Below are positions 35,990-48,444 of a stretch of 64,000 bases of DNA, in pieces. How positions within the stretch are numbered: the first letter of the stretch is position 1; the number at the start of each line of letters is the position of its first letter. A program made the translations under genes and the position numbers. The notes below the pieces were generated by a model. It did not search any database. It was not told where the DNA came from and saw only the letters and a program-made list of their open reading frames with translations. This DNA is from Moringa oleifera (lineage: Eukaryota > Streptophyta > Magnoliopsida > Brassicales > Moringaceae): positions 5,078,001 to 5,142,000 of the forward strand of contig JAJFZO010000230.1 in NCBI GenBank assembly GCA_021397835.1. The letters are read 5' to 3'.

Positions 35990-38170
35990 AATAAGATCCC
36001 TTTAAAATAATTTTTTTAATAATTTAAAAAAAATTATTAATAATATTTTTATAATCATTTGTTCTAATATCTCTTTTTCAATATATAAAGTTATTAATTC
36101 ATTTCAATCTTTTTTATGATATAGTTGACCATAAATAAGAGTTTAACAATTTCAATTTAAAAAAACTTCTTTCAACGGAGGTTATAGTCACAAGTATAGT
36201 CAATAATATTCTATAAATAATTGAGATATTATGATAGCAACATAAACCTTTTATAAATTCTAAAATATTAAGTGTTGTCATTTTTTTTTTTGCTAGTAAA
36301 GTTACTTGTAACATTTTTAATTTAGAAAATAAATCAGTTGAATCAATATATAAAAAGTTACTATATTTTAAAGTCTTTTTTAAGATTAATACAACATTCT
36401 TTCAATTTATTATCATCTGAAAAAGTTAACTTATTCGAATCAAACAAAAAACCAAAAATAATATCATATGTTTGCAATTGTATAAATCTACTTTTTAGGC
36501 CAGCAACAGCAACATCTACTTCAACAATAAAATAATTAACTATAAATAAATTGTTAGCATATTATATATTATCTTTATGTGCATTCTCATCAAATTATTA
36601 TTTTTTTTGAATTATTGCTTTTTAAGAAATATGGATTCAATGACCATTTTTAATGCAAGACTTGTAGCACTAATCATAGTAAAAACAAACCCATGTTCTC
36701 CATAATTTTTTTAAAAAAAACTAATACATTCAATTGTTCCATGGTATTATCAACATGCATATCTTTGGATTGCAATATTTTACTAACCATATTAACAAAA
36801 AACAAAATTTTATGCCAAATAATCATGCCTAATCAAATTTCAAAATTCTCTAATGCATTTACTAAACTCTTACCTTCACTCTGTCTTAACTTTAACACTA
36901 GTTTTAACTAATTTCAACAAAGCTTGGAGGTAAAGGCTTTCACACTTTCAACACAACTCTTTCATAATTTGTTAAACAATGATTTAAGAGTTAAGCTGTA
37001 TAGATAATTTTGTAAAACTTTTCATCATTTTTTAGACCACTAAACAGTGAACATGTGTTGAATAATTCCAAAAAATATATATATTGTTTTAACACAAAAG
37101 TGTACTATATCATAAATTGTAAGATCATGAGAATGAGAAGTACATGGAACATACAATGCTCTAAAATTTATTTCAAGTAACCTTTTTTGCACATGTTAGT
37201 GTTTACCTTTCATGTTAGATCTACTATCATAATTTTGTCCTTTTATATTTTGAATATTAAGATCAAAAGATATCAATACAAATTTCAATTCATTAAAAAG
37301 TCCACATTTTAATGTATTCTGCACATTCAAAAATTCTAAAGAGTATTCTTTTATTTTTATTAAACTAACTGACATATCTATATATCATATAATCAAAGTT
37401 ATTTATTCTTGGTGACTTATATTTGGAATACAATCAAGCATCATATAAAAATATTTAGCCTTCTTCGTTTTTGAAATAATTGCACTTTTAATTTTAGAAG
37501 TTAATCAAAAAATCAATTCATTTTGAACTTTATGACTAAGATAATGATAATGTATCTCATCATTCTTAATGCGTCGAATATACTCTTGCACCACTAAATC
37601 AAATTCTGTAATCATTTCAATTAAATCTAAAAAATTACTATTATTTTTTCATAAAATTTCTTATTTTTTCTAGGAAAAAATATATTATTCTTTGCAAGGC
37701 ACTTCACCATAATAATTATTCAAATAAGAACCTGTTTTCAACGAGTTTTTTCTTTGCAAATTCATTTTTTTAAAAATTTCATCAATTGTTTCATTCTTTT
37801 TTAATCTAATTTGTAACTCAATCAAAGTATTCATATTTGTAATATGCTCAAAACTATTCTCATGTTGTTTAAGCCTCTCCTTTAAAAGCTTCCAATCATT
37901 AAAACCTTCATTTGCTCATAAACATTTATTATGCACTGATTTAAACAGCTTACAACAAAAACAATATACTTTATTTGTATCCTTTGAGCACAACAACTAT
38001 TTTCTATCTAGATTTTTCTTGTTGGATAATTTTCTTATGTAATAAGAATACGAAAATTGTCTAGAGAGTTCATCCATAGTAAACTTGAGATTATTTTCTC
38101 TTATGGGATCCACTTTTACTAAAAGATTATTTATTTTGTTACCAATGATACCTTAAATTCTTGAATTATA
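35990..38170 (-). pseudogene. hAT transposase relic (ZMYM1/TTF-type)
   Basis: Read on the minus strand, the order is that of plant TTF-zinc-finger hAT transposases. A Cys-rich segment (VYCFCCKLFKS, about 37965-37930) precedes NEGFNDWKLLKERLKQHENS (about 37915-37855). A DUF4371-like stretch follows with [20 protein letters not shown] (about 37565-37510), then NIKGQNYDSRSNMKGKH and RALYVPCTSHSHDLTIYDIV (about 37250-37100). The hAT C-terminal dimerisation motif is ILLTILVTITSVERSFFKLK with LLNSYLWSTIS (about 36210-36120). Frequent stops make it a dead copy. A possible terminal region lies near 39440-39510 (GGGCCATCGTCCCTGGTACA) and near 35960-35985 (GTGTAGGGCAAAA), but I cannot define matching termini. 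Confidence 0.8.
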
Positions 38171-40230
38171 TATATCACAATATTGACCTATTTGTTTTAA
38201 TTTATTTTTATTTTCAATCATATTATCAACATCTTTATTAAAGTTAATATCATCATTTTCTCTTAATTCTTTTATTTTCATTAATAATATTTTCTCTCAA
38301 TTCTTCTGGCTTATTTATCATATGTCCACTATATTCTTCTTGATTGATACATTATTATAATTCATAAAATAAATCTTAATTGAAGAATTAGTTCTAAAAA
38401 GAAGTATCAAGAGCACTCTCTTTTTTTTATATAGTTTTAATCATCATAATTGCCTTTTGTGATTCTAGTGCAATAGGCAATGAAGAATGATAACATCTCT
38501 TTATAATATGCATTGACTGAGCTTCTAATATTAAAGTTACTATGAAACTACAAGTCTTACACATAGATTAAACAAATCAAGCAAGTACAAGGCTATTTAC
38601 CCAAGTATAATAAAGAAATGAATTATAAAACAAAAAATTGAACAAATTAACAGTACTTATGACTATGTGGCATAACATTGAAATTTAAAAACTTACATAA
38701 AAGCCAAATTGGGAGATCTATGAGACATCAAAAGGTATCAAGAAAAATTAATTTATAAAGAAAATTGTAAGCCATTTTTTCCATTCCACCTTTAATTCCA
38801 AATAATCTTGAAGAAGGAAAAGTGTTGTGTAAACTTTGTTAGAATACTTTTTCTATCAACATTATCATGTAATATTTATAAGACTCAATTAATTTTTTTA
38901 AATTGACTACTAGTTTTCATGAAATACAGTTACAAGCAAAAAAAAAAAATTTAATATACATGACAAAAAATTAATCAGACATATATCAAGTAAATAACTA
39001 ACATGATGGCATATAAACTGAATACACATGGAATGAAATCAAATTGATTAATCTTATTACTTGAGAAAAAAAATGAAAAGGGAAAGCTCAAAGGATTTGA
39101 ATTCTATATTTAGGAAATGTTTGGGACCATGGTTTTCAATAGAGTTAGAACAAAGGTATCACTACCATTACCATTGAAACTATTAAAGATTGAAGAGGTG
39201 TTAAGTGTTGAATTCAAGAGAGTGAGAGAGAGTAAGGTTTACTTTTGTGTTTCTAAAAAAAAGATAATGGGTTTGACTTTTCTAAAAATTTTATATATAT
39301 ATATATATATGTTATATAGTTTTATGCCATGAACCTGCCTTAGTTAGAGTAAAGCAATAGAGAGAAAAAAAAATTGATGGATTTGACTTTTGGAAGAAAT
39401 TTATAATTTTTTTCAAATATTTATCTTATTTTATATTTAGGATTTGAGGTTCAAAAATTTAGAGACCAAGGGCCATCGTCCCTGGTACACTGACCTAAGT
39501 TTGACCCTATTTAAATCAATATATCTTTTATGATGTGCTTTATTTATTAAAAATCTTAGGCAGATGTTAGACTTTTGGATTTGGTTGGCATAAATTAAAT
39601 TGAGTTAATTACCACCAAAACCTTTCTAATTTCATTATTCAAAGTATATTGAGTCTAAATATTTTTTACTATTTGGATTGCATCAAATTAAATCAAATCA
39701 AACAATAACTGAATAGAATTTTAGTTGAATGATTTTGAGTATATTTGATTACCCAACATTTTTTTATTGAATCCTGCTATTTTGAAAAATTAGCTCAAAA
39801 CCTGTACTATGCACTTAAATTAATTTTTTTAAGAAAATATATTTTTATTATTAATAAAAATAATTTTAAATTTTTATATTAATTATAATATAAAAATTGA
39901 CAATTATGTAAATGCATAGTTGTAAAATATAAAATAACATGAAACTAATTAAAAAAATAAAAAAAAAATTATATGTAACACCTCTTAAATGCAGAAAAAT
40001 TTGACAATTCTAAAATAAATTTTTTCTTCTCATTCAATCTAGTTATTAATCATAATCAATACTTCAATTTTGAACTTTAAAACACTCCTTACAAATACCG
40101 TTCAAAAAGTTAACAACAAAATAATATATATAATAATCAAATCAAATTGTTTTAATTTTCTCAAATTATTGATATCAAATTAAGGGATCTGTCTATAACC
40201 CACAAGAGTCAAGGACCACAAAGGTTCTTG
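38171..40230. other. Flank of the hAT relic and AT-rich spacer
   Basis: The first part probably still belongs to the hAT-type element (5' region of the transposase gene). A short plus-strand ORF at 39117-39332 ends near an (AT)n tract at 39291-39310 and has no known domain. No host gene seen. Confidence 0.3.
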
Positions 40231-40239
40231 GAAAAAAAA

Positions 40240-41120
40240 ATGTGGTGATGGCTCTAATCAAATAGCCCTTGAAAAGATGCCATGGTTAAATGGGATGAAA
40301 ATTTTATTTTTTCAGAAATATTAAGGAATAATTGATCAAGATATCATTAGATTTATTTGTGATTTCCTCAATGGTGGAGGTTTCTTAGATAACATAACCT
40401 AGACGAACATCATTTTGATCTTAAAAATGAAAGATCTAAGCTTTTCCAAAGACAATAAACCTATTAATCTGTGCAATTTAATTTACAAACTAATCTCCAA
40501 AGCTCTTTCCAATCAAATTAAAGTGGTACTTTCCTTAATAATAAGCCCATATAAGTCAGCTTTTATCCAAGGTCCCTAAATATATGATAATACATTAGTT
40601 GCTTATAAGACCTTACGTTAAATAAAATTGAGAAGTCAAGGTACCAATGACCAACTTGCATTAAAATTGGATATGTCGAAGGCTTATGATAGAATTGTGT
40701 GGAATTCCTTAGAAACATAATGCCAACGATGGGATTTCTTTAGCATTAAGAACAAAATGTGCATCGATCCTATATATTCTTCAGCAATTTAGGGCGACAT
40801 CCAACCAATAGATTAACTTGTACAAATCCGATCTCTTCTTTAGTGCTTATGTAAGGGCAAGAACTAGGTAAGACCTAATGTATTACTTGGGAGTACATAA
40901 GCTTTTAACACAATATGGTACTTTAGGTTCCCTCTACTTATAGGTAGATCAAAGAAGTTAGTATTCTTTAGCATTAAAGACTTGTTACAAGCATGATTAT
41001 ATAACTAGAATATCAAACGTCTTTCTCGACAGGTAGAGGTGTTTCATTAAAAGCTGTACTATCCGCCGTTAAGAAAATGAATTTGAAAAAGCATTTTTAA
41101 AAGGTGTTATAGAGTTACTC
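40240..41120 (+). pseudogene. LINE (non-LTR) reverse transcriptase relic
   Basis: Plus-strand peptides follow plant L1-type reverse transcriptases: ILILKMKDLSFSKDNKPINL then CNLIYKLISKALSNQIKVVL, SLIISPYKSAFIQGP, and LALKLDMSKAYDRIVWNSLE (about 40660-40720). Shortly after, the sequence jumps to FPLLIGRSKKLVFFSIKDLL (about 40930-40990), which normally lies well after the catalytic YxDD motif. The palm segment with the catalytic aspartates is therefore deleted. Several stops are present. This is a 5'- and internally truncated dead copy. Confidence 0.78.
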
Positions 41121-41199
41121 TCCTTAAAGAATCTCACATCTAAAAGAAATAAGTTTCTTAAGTTGTATATAAGATATGAAATTCTAAATGTTTAGGCCC

Positions 41200-41660
41200 C
41201 AATGAGTAATCCACTTTTGTGGAAGAGGGAGAACTTAGGCTCATCAAGGTCCACCACACGACCTTGCCATGCCGAGTCCAGGTTTGGGCAGCACATATGT
41301 ATATATATATACCTTTTGAAAAAAATAAATAAATTTATTTTTTTATTTTTTTTATAAACCTAGTCAACTTAGTCACATCAGCTTTAGTTCACCACTATAG
41401 CACCTTAGACCGGGTCTTTAATTGCCAGCCCACTAACTAAGAGTTCCTTTTCCCATGAAAGTCTCATCCGTATACACTATAAATACCCTTTTCAGATCCT
41501 TCTCAAATAACACCAAAGCATTCAACTTTCTTTTCTCCTTTTTTTCCATCATCTTTTGTATTTTCCTAGTTTCGGGTTTATATGTTTCTCTAAAAATAAA
41601 ATATTAATTTTTATTTATTATTTATTATTTTGATTCCAAGTAATTTGAAAAAAAATGTGT
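41200..41660 (+). mobile_element. Possible LTR/leader of the downstream copia relic
   Basis: A TATA-like box (CTATAAATACCC, about 41478-41489) and a pyrimidine-rich stretch ending near 41560 precede the gag relic at 41899. This arrangement resembles the U3/R region of a plant copia LTR. No second LTR or primer-binding site was identified, so the call is weak. Confidence 0.3.
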
Positions 41661-41898
41661 AGCAATTTCTTTTTCTTACCATGCATAGGAGATCCAAGAT
41701 AGAGATTCTAAACTATTTTATCCTGGAGATGACAAGGTTACAGTTTGTTACACATTAAGAGTAAAGCGACGGAACGTTTTATAGAAAGCAACCTGGTCCA
41801 TGATTCAGCCTATTGAAAATTTAGTAATATCTTTCTTATTTGTTATTTATTTCAAGAAGCTACAGTTTATAACAATTTTAAGATGTTATTGTTGCCAT

Positions 41899-42880
41899 GT
41901 CTACTATTATATCTATTGTTGAAATAATATTTGCTAGTATTGATTTAAATAAACCATTTCCCTTTAAGGGTACTCATTTCAAAAGATGAAGACAAAAAAT
42001 ATTGTTTTTCTTAACTATGAAAAATGTGGCTTATGTGATTCATACAAATAAACCTGTTTTATCTGATGAATCTATAGATGCTATCAAAAAAAGTTTTGAA
42101 TCATGGTAGAAATCATTTTTTATGAAAGAATTTTATCCTGAATGGATTGTGATTTCTATGACCACTATAATTCTGATAAATCTATTAAGGAGATATGGGA
42201 AGCACTCCAAAAGAAGTATGATACTAAAGAGGCTGAAGCTAAAATATATATAGTAGTAGATACACAAGGTTTTGAGTCTATGGAGACTTAATCACATAAA
42301 CTGTAGAAAATAGTGCATAAAATCATCTTGAAGGGTATTTCTTTAGTTGAGAAATTTTAAGTAGCAGTTATGATAGATAAGTTACCCAGTAATTAAAAAG
42401 AATTTTATAATACTTTTAATCATAAGAGTAAGGAGCTTTCCCCAAAAGGGTTAATTACTTACCTTCGGTTTAAGGAAGAAGCATGAAAGATCAAAGAGAA
42501 TAAGTGTTCACTGTCTCCAACAAGGTGACCAATAGAAGGTACTTTGTCATTCTGAAACAAAAAAAAAAAAGAATATAAAGAATTAGAATCAAAACACCAA
42601 TTAGAATCGAAAGAACTAGAATAAGAACCCCCATGGAACCAATTCAAACTACCCCATGTAAATAACACATTCATGTATTATAGCTGTAATAAGCTTGGTC
42701 GTATGGCTAGGAACTACTAGAATAGGCCTTGTCCTCCTCCACAAGTAAACCTAACCGAAGAGTAATTGATTGCTATGATCTCCAATGTCAATCTTGCTAA
42801 AGGATCTGAGGGGTTGTAGTAGATATTGACGTTTCTCGTCACGTCTGCTATGACAAATATCTGTTCAAGCATAATGATAC
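41899..42880 (+). pseudogene. Ty1-copia gag relic
   Basis: Frames switching on the plus strand spell a copia gag: FPFKGTHFKR near 41960, MKNVAYVIHTNKPVLSDESI (about 42017-42075), DFYDHYNSDKSIKEIWEALQ with KKYDTKEAEAK (about 42155-42240), AVMIDKLPSN and SKELSPKGLITYLRFKEEA (about 42365-42485). A degraded zinc knuckle (CNKLGRMARN, about 42685-42715) follows, and the start of protease near 42820-42870. Stops and frameshifts are frequent and the rest of pol is missing. It is in the opposite orientation to the copia relic at 26-27 kb. Confidence 0.8.
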
Positions 42881-43420
42881 TTATTTAGTTAATATTACTT
42901 TTATAATAATTTATTATTATAAAATATTTATTAATTAATATTATTTTAATAAAAATTAATTAAATTATAATTACTTTAATTGAAGGATATACTAATCTTT
43001 TAAATTTATTTTAATTACTTTCCTAACTTATTCTTTGATGAACCAAACACATGAAAATGAATTTATACTTTATTCAATTTCAATAAACCAAACATAATAA
43101 TACTTATTTTTTTTTATTTTTAAAAAATATTTTTTTATTTATTCTTTATTTTATTTCATGAACCAAACATACCATTAAGGTTATATAATTTTAATATAAT
43201 ACAAATTCAATAGTTTTCTCTAAAAAATATATATATTTTTTGTTATTGTAAATGCCTAGAATTGAATTATATATTATTAATTTTAAATATCAATTAAAAA
43301 GTATAATTAATTGTAATTATTTATACTATTAATTATAGATGACAGTTGGTATGTTAATACAATTTTATGATTATTTAAATTAAAAAATTTTGAATAAGTT
43401 TTTCAAAACTCTCTTGACCA
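42881..43420. other. AT-rich spacer upstream of RABC1
   Basis: No gene or transposon end seen. The RABC1 promoter should lie at the right side of this stretch. Confidence 0.4.
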
Positions 43421-43429
43421 AATTCAACC

Positions 43430-43896
43430 ATGCGTTTCTCCATTCTCGTAATCTGGTTAATCAGTAACACATGTGATCAACGGTCTAGAAGGCCATGGAC
43501 AACACAACAGCGTGCTCCTGGCAATACTAGATCTTGCAAATACACTAGAGTAATGATCGGTGGATCGGAAAGCCCATTGAGAAGACAAAACTTCCAGAGG
43601 TTTCTTTGTTCCCCTGCAACCTCTCCGCTCCTTCTACTTTCTTGCTTTTTCCTGGTAGCTCTCTCTCTCTCTTTGTAAAGCAAACACTGCTGCAGATCTC
43701 AAGTCATCAGGTTCATCATTTTCACAGGTATTCCAATATTACTTGCTCGTGTTTTGCTAGGGACATTGTACATGTGTATGCATGAATTGATAATTTTACT
43801 TTTTATCACGATTTTGCTGATTTGAGCAGGGAAATTTGAACTTTGTTGGTTACCTGGGAGTGATAGGTTCTTCGTTTTGATTGCGTTGAAAAAAAA
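43430..43896 (+). promoter_or_regulatory. RABC1 5' UTR with probable intron
   Basis: The segment is less AT-rich than the spacer and includes a CT-rich tract (43656-43674). A plausible intron runs from the donor in ACAG/GTATTCC at 43728 to the acceptor GAGCAG at 43829. The short ORFs here (43430-43678 plus, 43477-43683 minus) are not conserved as far as I can tell. Transcription start unknown. Confidence 0.45.
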
Positions 43897-46800
43897 ATGG
43901 AGTCGTCAACAAGTCAACCGGAATTTGATTATTTGTTCAAGCTGTTGTTGATTGGGGATTCTGGTGTTGGAAAGAGCACTCTGCTCTTAAGTTTCACTTC
44001 CGATTCTTATGAGGAGCTCTCTCCTACCATTGGTGAGATTAGCATTTTTTTTTTCTTTTTGTTGCTGTTGTTGGTGTTTTCTCTTTACTTAAACTTCTAA
44101 TCGGATCTTTTATCCCATTGGTTTTGATTTTTTGGGGCATGTTAGGTGTGGATTTTAAAGTGAAGCATGTCAATTTGGGTGGTAAAAAATTGAAGCTTGC
44201 AATTTGGGACACAGGTGCACTTTTTGTTTTCTGTTATTAGCTGTTATGAATTTCAGTCTGTCAATTTTATTCATATGTTAACAGGCTGTTCAAGTTCGAT
44301 TTGGATTATGAATCAAAATATTTTGCTAATAATTTGACTGCTCATTACAAATTTGATTACCTTATAAGTACTTGTTTTGTTTTTAGTTTTTTTTTTTTTT
44401 TTTTTGTTGAAATTTAAGGCTGTCTCAATTTAATTCAGTTTCCAGGGTAGAACATGCAACAGCATATATTGGATCAAGAAATGTCCTCCAGAATGTGGTT
44501 ACCCATTAGAAATTGATTAACATTTCAACTTGTAAGGTTGTCTTTATTTTGAGTTGGTACGAAAGATAATTATTTGTTACAATTCATGAAAATAGGATAT
44601 TGTATTCTGCTTTGCTATGTTTCTGCAACTTTAAATGACTTTAATGATTTGGCACTATCTGTGTACTTTTTGTAATGGCTGCAAAAGAACTTGCTCATCA
44701 TATCTTAACCTGATAACACCAAATTTTTGAACTTTTTCTCCTCTTGCAGCTGGACAGGAAAGATTTAGAACACTAACTAGTTCATATTACAGAGGAGCCC
44801 AGGGAATAGTTATGGGTATATGGTCTCAACTTCATCTTTCTTGGCTACTTTTGGATTTCACTGTCAGTAATTATCGTAGTTGCAAATTTGTTGTTATTCA
44901 AGATACGGATAGAGTTGATCTTTTTCAATCTCTGTAATACAATTTTCTCTTCATGCATGAATTACTGTTTCTGACACCTACAAAGTGTGTTGTTGTTGTT
45001 ATTTATGTTGTTTAATTGTGGCTTTTGAGTTCTTCATTTTATATTGTAAAGTAAACATAATAACTAGATTCCCAATTGGTGTTATTCTTTCCATATCTCA
45101 CTCAACTTGAGAATTTGGAACATTATCATTTGGTCCAGAATTTGTCTATTTGTTGAAGTTGGATTTTTATTAGCCTCAGTTGCCCTAAGCCTATCTCCAT
45201 TATTAATTTTATAGAAAGGTATGACCATAATGTGTGTGTCAGATTTGGAGTGGCTTTGAGTTCAAATTGAAACGTAAAATCATAGATATGTTATATTATT
45301 CAAAGTAAGCAGAGCGGTATTGATAAAGCAGAACGGCTTTTGAATTTTATTTTAACTTTACAGTTTCCTTATGTCTAAGCAGGCTTCTCTTTCAGAGAGA
45401 CTTGCTCTCACTCCTTAGTCACAGAGGCAGAAGATATACTGATGCATTTTTTCATATGTATGCTTGAGTTGGTACTTTGGAAAGTTTCTATGTTCTTGTA
45501 ATGTTTCCCATCATTCTGTTTTTGGCAGCCTTTAGATTATTATACTCCTGGCTGTCCAATCTTTCATCTGATTTTGGATGCTATCCTTTTGTTTTACATC
45601 ATATTACTGTAGCATTTTGGGATTAATAGATGATTTTTTCTTAGTAAGCATGAATGCTACAAGCATTGCGGCAAAAGTCAGGTTTGGCTAGATTTGATGT
45701 AAGACCAAGTTCAGTTCTCCAAACACAGTCTGTGTCAAGTATATTAAAATGTGTTTAAACCCTTGTTTTTTCCTAGGTTCATGGTTCTATGTTTCCTCAA
45801 TTGCAAGTAGAGTCAAATAGCATTTGTATAATACGAGTTGGTTGGTCTTGCAATCAGTGCGTCTTCCATCTGACATAAGCAGATTTCTTGACCCTCATGA
45901 TTCCTAATGTCAGGAATGATGATTGCTCATCTAAGTTAGCCTCCAATTCATAGGTTCTTTAAATGTTGTCTTTTAGCAATGATATGATTGTCTCACTAGT
46001 TTCTTGAAGTGACTGATCTGTGATTCATAATATCAAACTGCTTCTTTTACCACAGTTCTCTTGTTACTGTGTCTCTAACATTTTGTTGGGAAATCAATAC
46101 AGTATATGATGTAACACGGCGAGAAACATTTACAAATCTATCTGATATATGGGCTAAAGAAATTGATCTGTACTCAACAAATCAAGATTGCATCAAGATG
46201 CTTGTCGGCAACAAAGTTGACAAGGTATATGTTACTAGAAGCTGTGTATAAATCACTTCAACCTTTTCTCTTTGTATGGTCCAATTTCTCAGTTAGTTAT
46301 TTGCTCGAGGAGTCTTTCAGACTTTTCTGTTCGGCAGGCTTATAAAATGTATTGAAATATGATACTTGAATTTAAGGGTTTTTTTTCATTTTGTGGTATC
46401 ATCCACACCAATGTGATTTGCAGGAAAACGAAAGGGTTGTCTCCAAAAAAGAGGGCATTGACTTTGCTCGAGAATATGGATGCCTTTTCCTGGAGTGCAG
46501 TGCAAAAACGCGAGTCAACGTGGAGCAATGCTTTGAGGAACTTGTTCTAAAGGTAAACAGATTTTCTTGTTGTATGTTAATATAGTTTTTCTGTTGGTAC
46601 AGTTAACAAATTTGGATGGATCCAAGAGGATTGATTGATTACTTAGAATTTACAGCATCAATTATTCTGTCATCCTTCTCTCTCTTTTTTTTTTTTTTTT
46701 TTGGAACTTGGAGAATGTTGATGTCGTCTCTGTAATTCTGAGTCAATTCAAAACAATTTCACTCTACATATCGATGCGCATAAAATGCAATTCCTGAAAT

Positions 46801-46948
46801 TCATCGGTTTGATGTGCCTTGAAATGCTCTGCAGATATTGGAAACACCAAGTCTCTTGGCCGAGGGCTCATCCGGAGTGAGAAAGAACATCTTCAAACAG
46901 AATCCTCCTCAAAGCAGTGCTGCAGCTAGTAGTTGTTGCTCTTGGTGA
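43897..46948 (+). CDS. RABC1: RABC1 (Rab18-like) small GTPase
   Basis: Six exons (43897-44032, 44146-44214, 44750-44815, 46103-46224, 46424-46552, 46835-46948), all GT-AG, give 211 residues. All GTPase motifs are intact: P-loop GDSGVGKS (20-27), switch I with T44, WDTAGQE (66-72), NKVD (127-130) and ECSAK (155-159). The tail CCSW carries two cysteines (208, 209) for geranylgeranylation by Rab GGTase. The effector region SPTIGVDFKVK and the block [20 protein letters not shown] are nearly identical to Arabidopsis RABC1 as I recall it. Rab18-class proteins act on ER and lipid-droplet/trafficking membranes (family knowledge). The third intron is long (about 1.29 kb). The next plus-strand gene is the PP2C at 52384, an order shared with Arabidopsis. 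Confidence 0.96.
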
Positions 46949-48440
46949 TCTTATACTCACGGTTGCTCAGGGTGGTTCCACTTGCCAACACCTTTGTTTC
47001 CCATGTACTTTACGGCTTTGGATAGAAACTGTACATTAAGTTAAAGAAATTGTTGTCATATTGGATTTGATTGAATGTCCTTTGTACACTCTTCCCTTTC
47101 CAGGCTTTGTGTTAGACCATAGATGATATTGCATAAGGTCCTGCAAATATCCTTATTAATATTGCTGGAGATTTATTATTTTAAATTAAAAATTATAAGA
47201 AGTTGTGAACCTGAAATATTTTTACAGAAATAGATAATTAACAAGTGATATTTGTAACTAAAAAGGTGTTTAATGTCAGTACAGTTTAACTTTCTTTAGG
47301 GAGGAAACACTGTATAACTTTAGAACAATTATATATGTATGTGTGTATGTATGAGTCTCTGTCATGTTGACCAATGTATGGATATGTTAGTTTATAAGTT
47401 GGATCAATTTGCTATATTTATGAATAATTGAAAATTTAATTGAATTGTGAATCTAAAATTTGATTTTTGAATCACTCTTTGGTGGATTAATATTTTTAAA
47501 TTAATAAATAAATTATAAAAAAAATTTAAATTAAATTTGTAAACATTTAATCTTGTTCAGATCAATTTAAATAAAAATATTGTAAAAATAATAATTATTA
47601 ATTATTTAGTTAAAAATTAAATTATTTTTAAAAAAACATTTCAAGATGTTGCACCAATGTTGCATGTGTAATAAGGTAATAGCATTGCTGTAGCATTCTG
47701 CTGCCAGTATTGTCGTTAGAAGGCAGTCGCATGGCTGCAAAATGTTGCAATAAGGTAGCAGTGCAGTTGCCTACTGCTGCATCAAGTGAAGATTTGGTTA
47801 AAATCTATAAATATATACATTGGTAAAGAATTTGGCTTCTTTTTTTTTTTGAGAGAAAAAAAAAGTTGAAAGACAAGAGGTAGTTCTAGGAGAAAATTTT
47901 TGAATGAGAAAATTTAGTTTTTTAGAGGGAAAAAAATGGGAAAGTTTAAAGGTTTATTTTTTTTTTAGGTTTTTATCATTTTTTTATTTTAAAAAAATTA
48001 TCATCTACAGGTTTCATCTTTTCTTTTTGTTCCATCTTTTATTCTCATTTTTTCATTACTTTGGAATTGACTTTTCTTCACATTGATGTAAGATAACTTA
48101 TTTTTATGATAGATCCCACTCTCACTTTTTCATATGTTTACTTTTATGTTTCTATGTTTTATTTTATTGTTTTTATTTAATGCATAATTTACGAGTTAAT
48201 TATGACATGCTTATTATTTTGATTTATATTTTAAGTAACCATAAAATCAATTAAAATAGGTATTAAGAGTTCTAATAATGTGATAGTTCAAAAAAAAAGA
48301 AGAGAAAGATGATTAATGAATGAAGATTATTAATTTGTTTAAAGAAGAAAAAGAGTAAAAAAAAAGAGAAGAAAGAAAAATAACTTTAAGATATTAGGGT
48401 TGGTTAAAAAATATATAATAAAAATTATTAACAATGTGAA
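46949..48440. other. RABC1 3' flank and AT-rich spacer with LTR-like segment
   Basis: About 46949-47160 is probably RABC1 3' UTR. At 47640-47800 a stretch unusually rich in GCA/TGC triplets (TTGCACC, GCTGCA, GTTGC repeats) is followed by a TATA-like TCTATAAATATATA (about 47800) and long T- and A-tracts. This could be the U3/R part of a degenerate LTR, but no partner LTR or coding region was found. Confidence 0.35.
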
Positions 48441-48444
48441 ATTA

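Noticed and set aside
41180..41300. GC-richer segment considered as a tRNA or other RNA gene
   Set aside because: No cloverleaf, no A/B box pair; more likely retroelement leader sequence.
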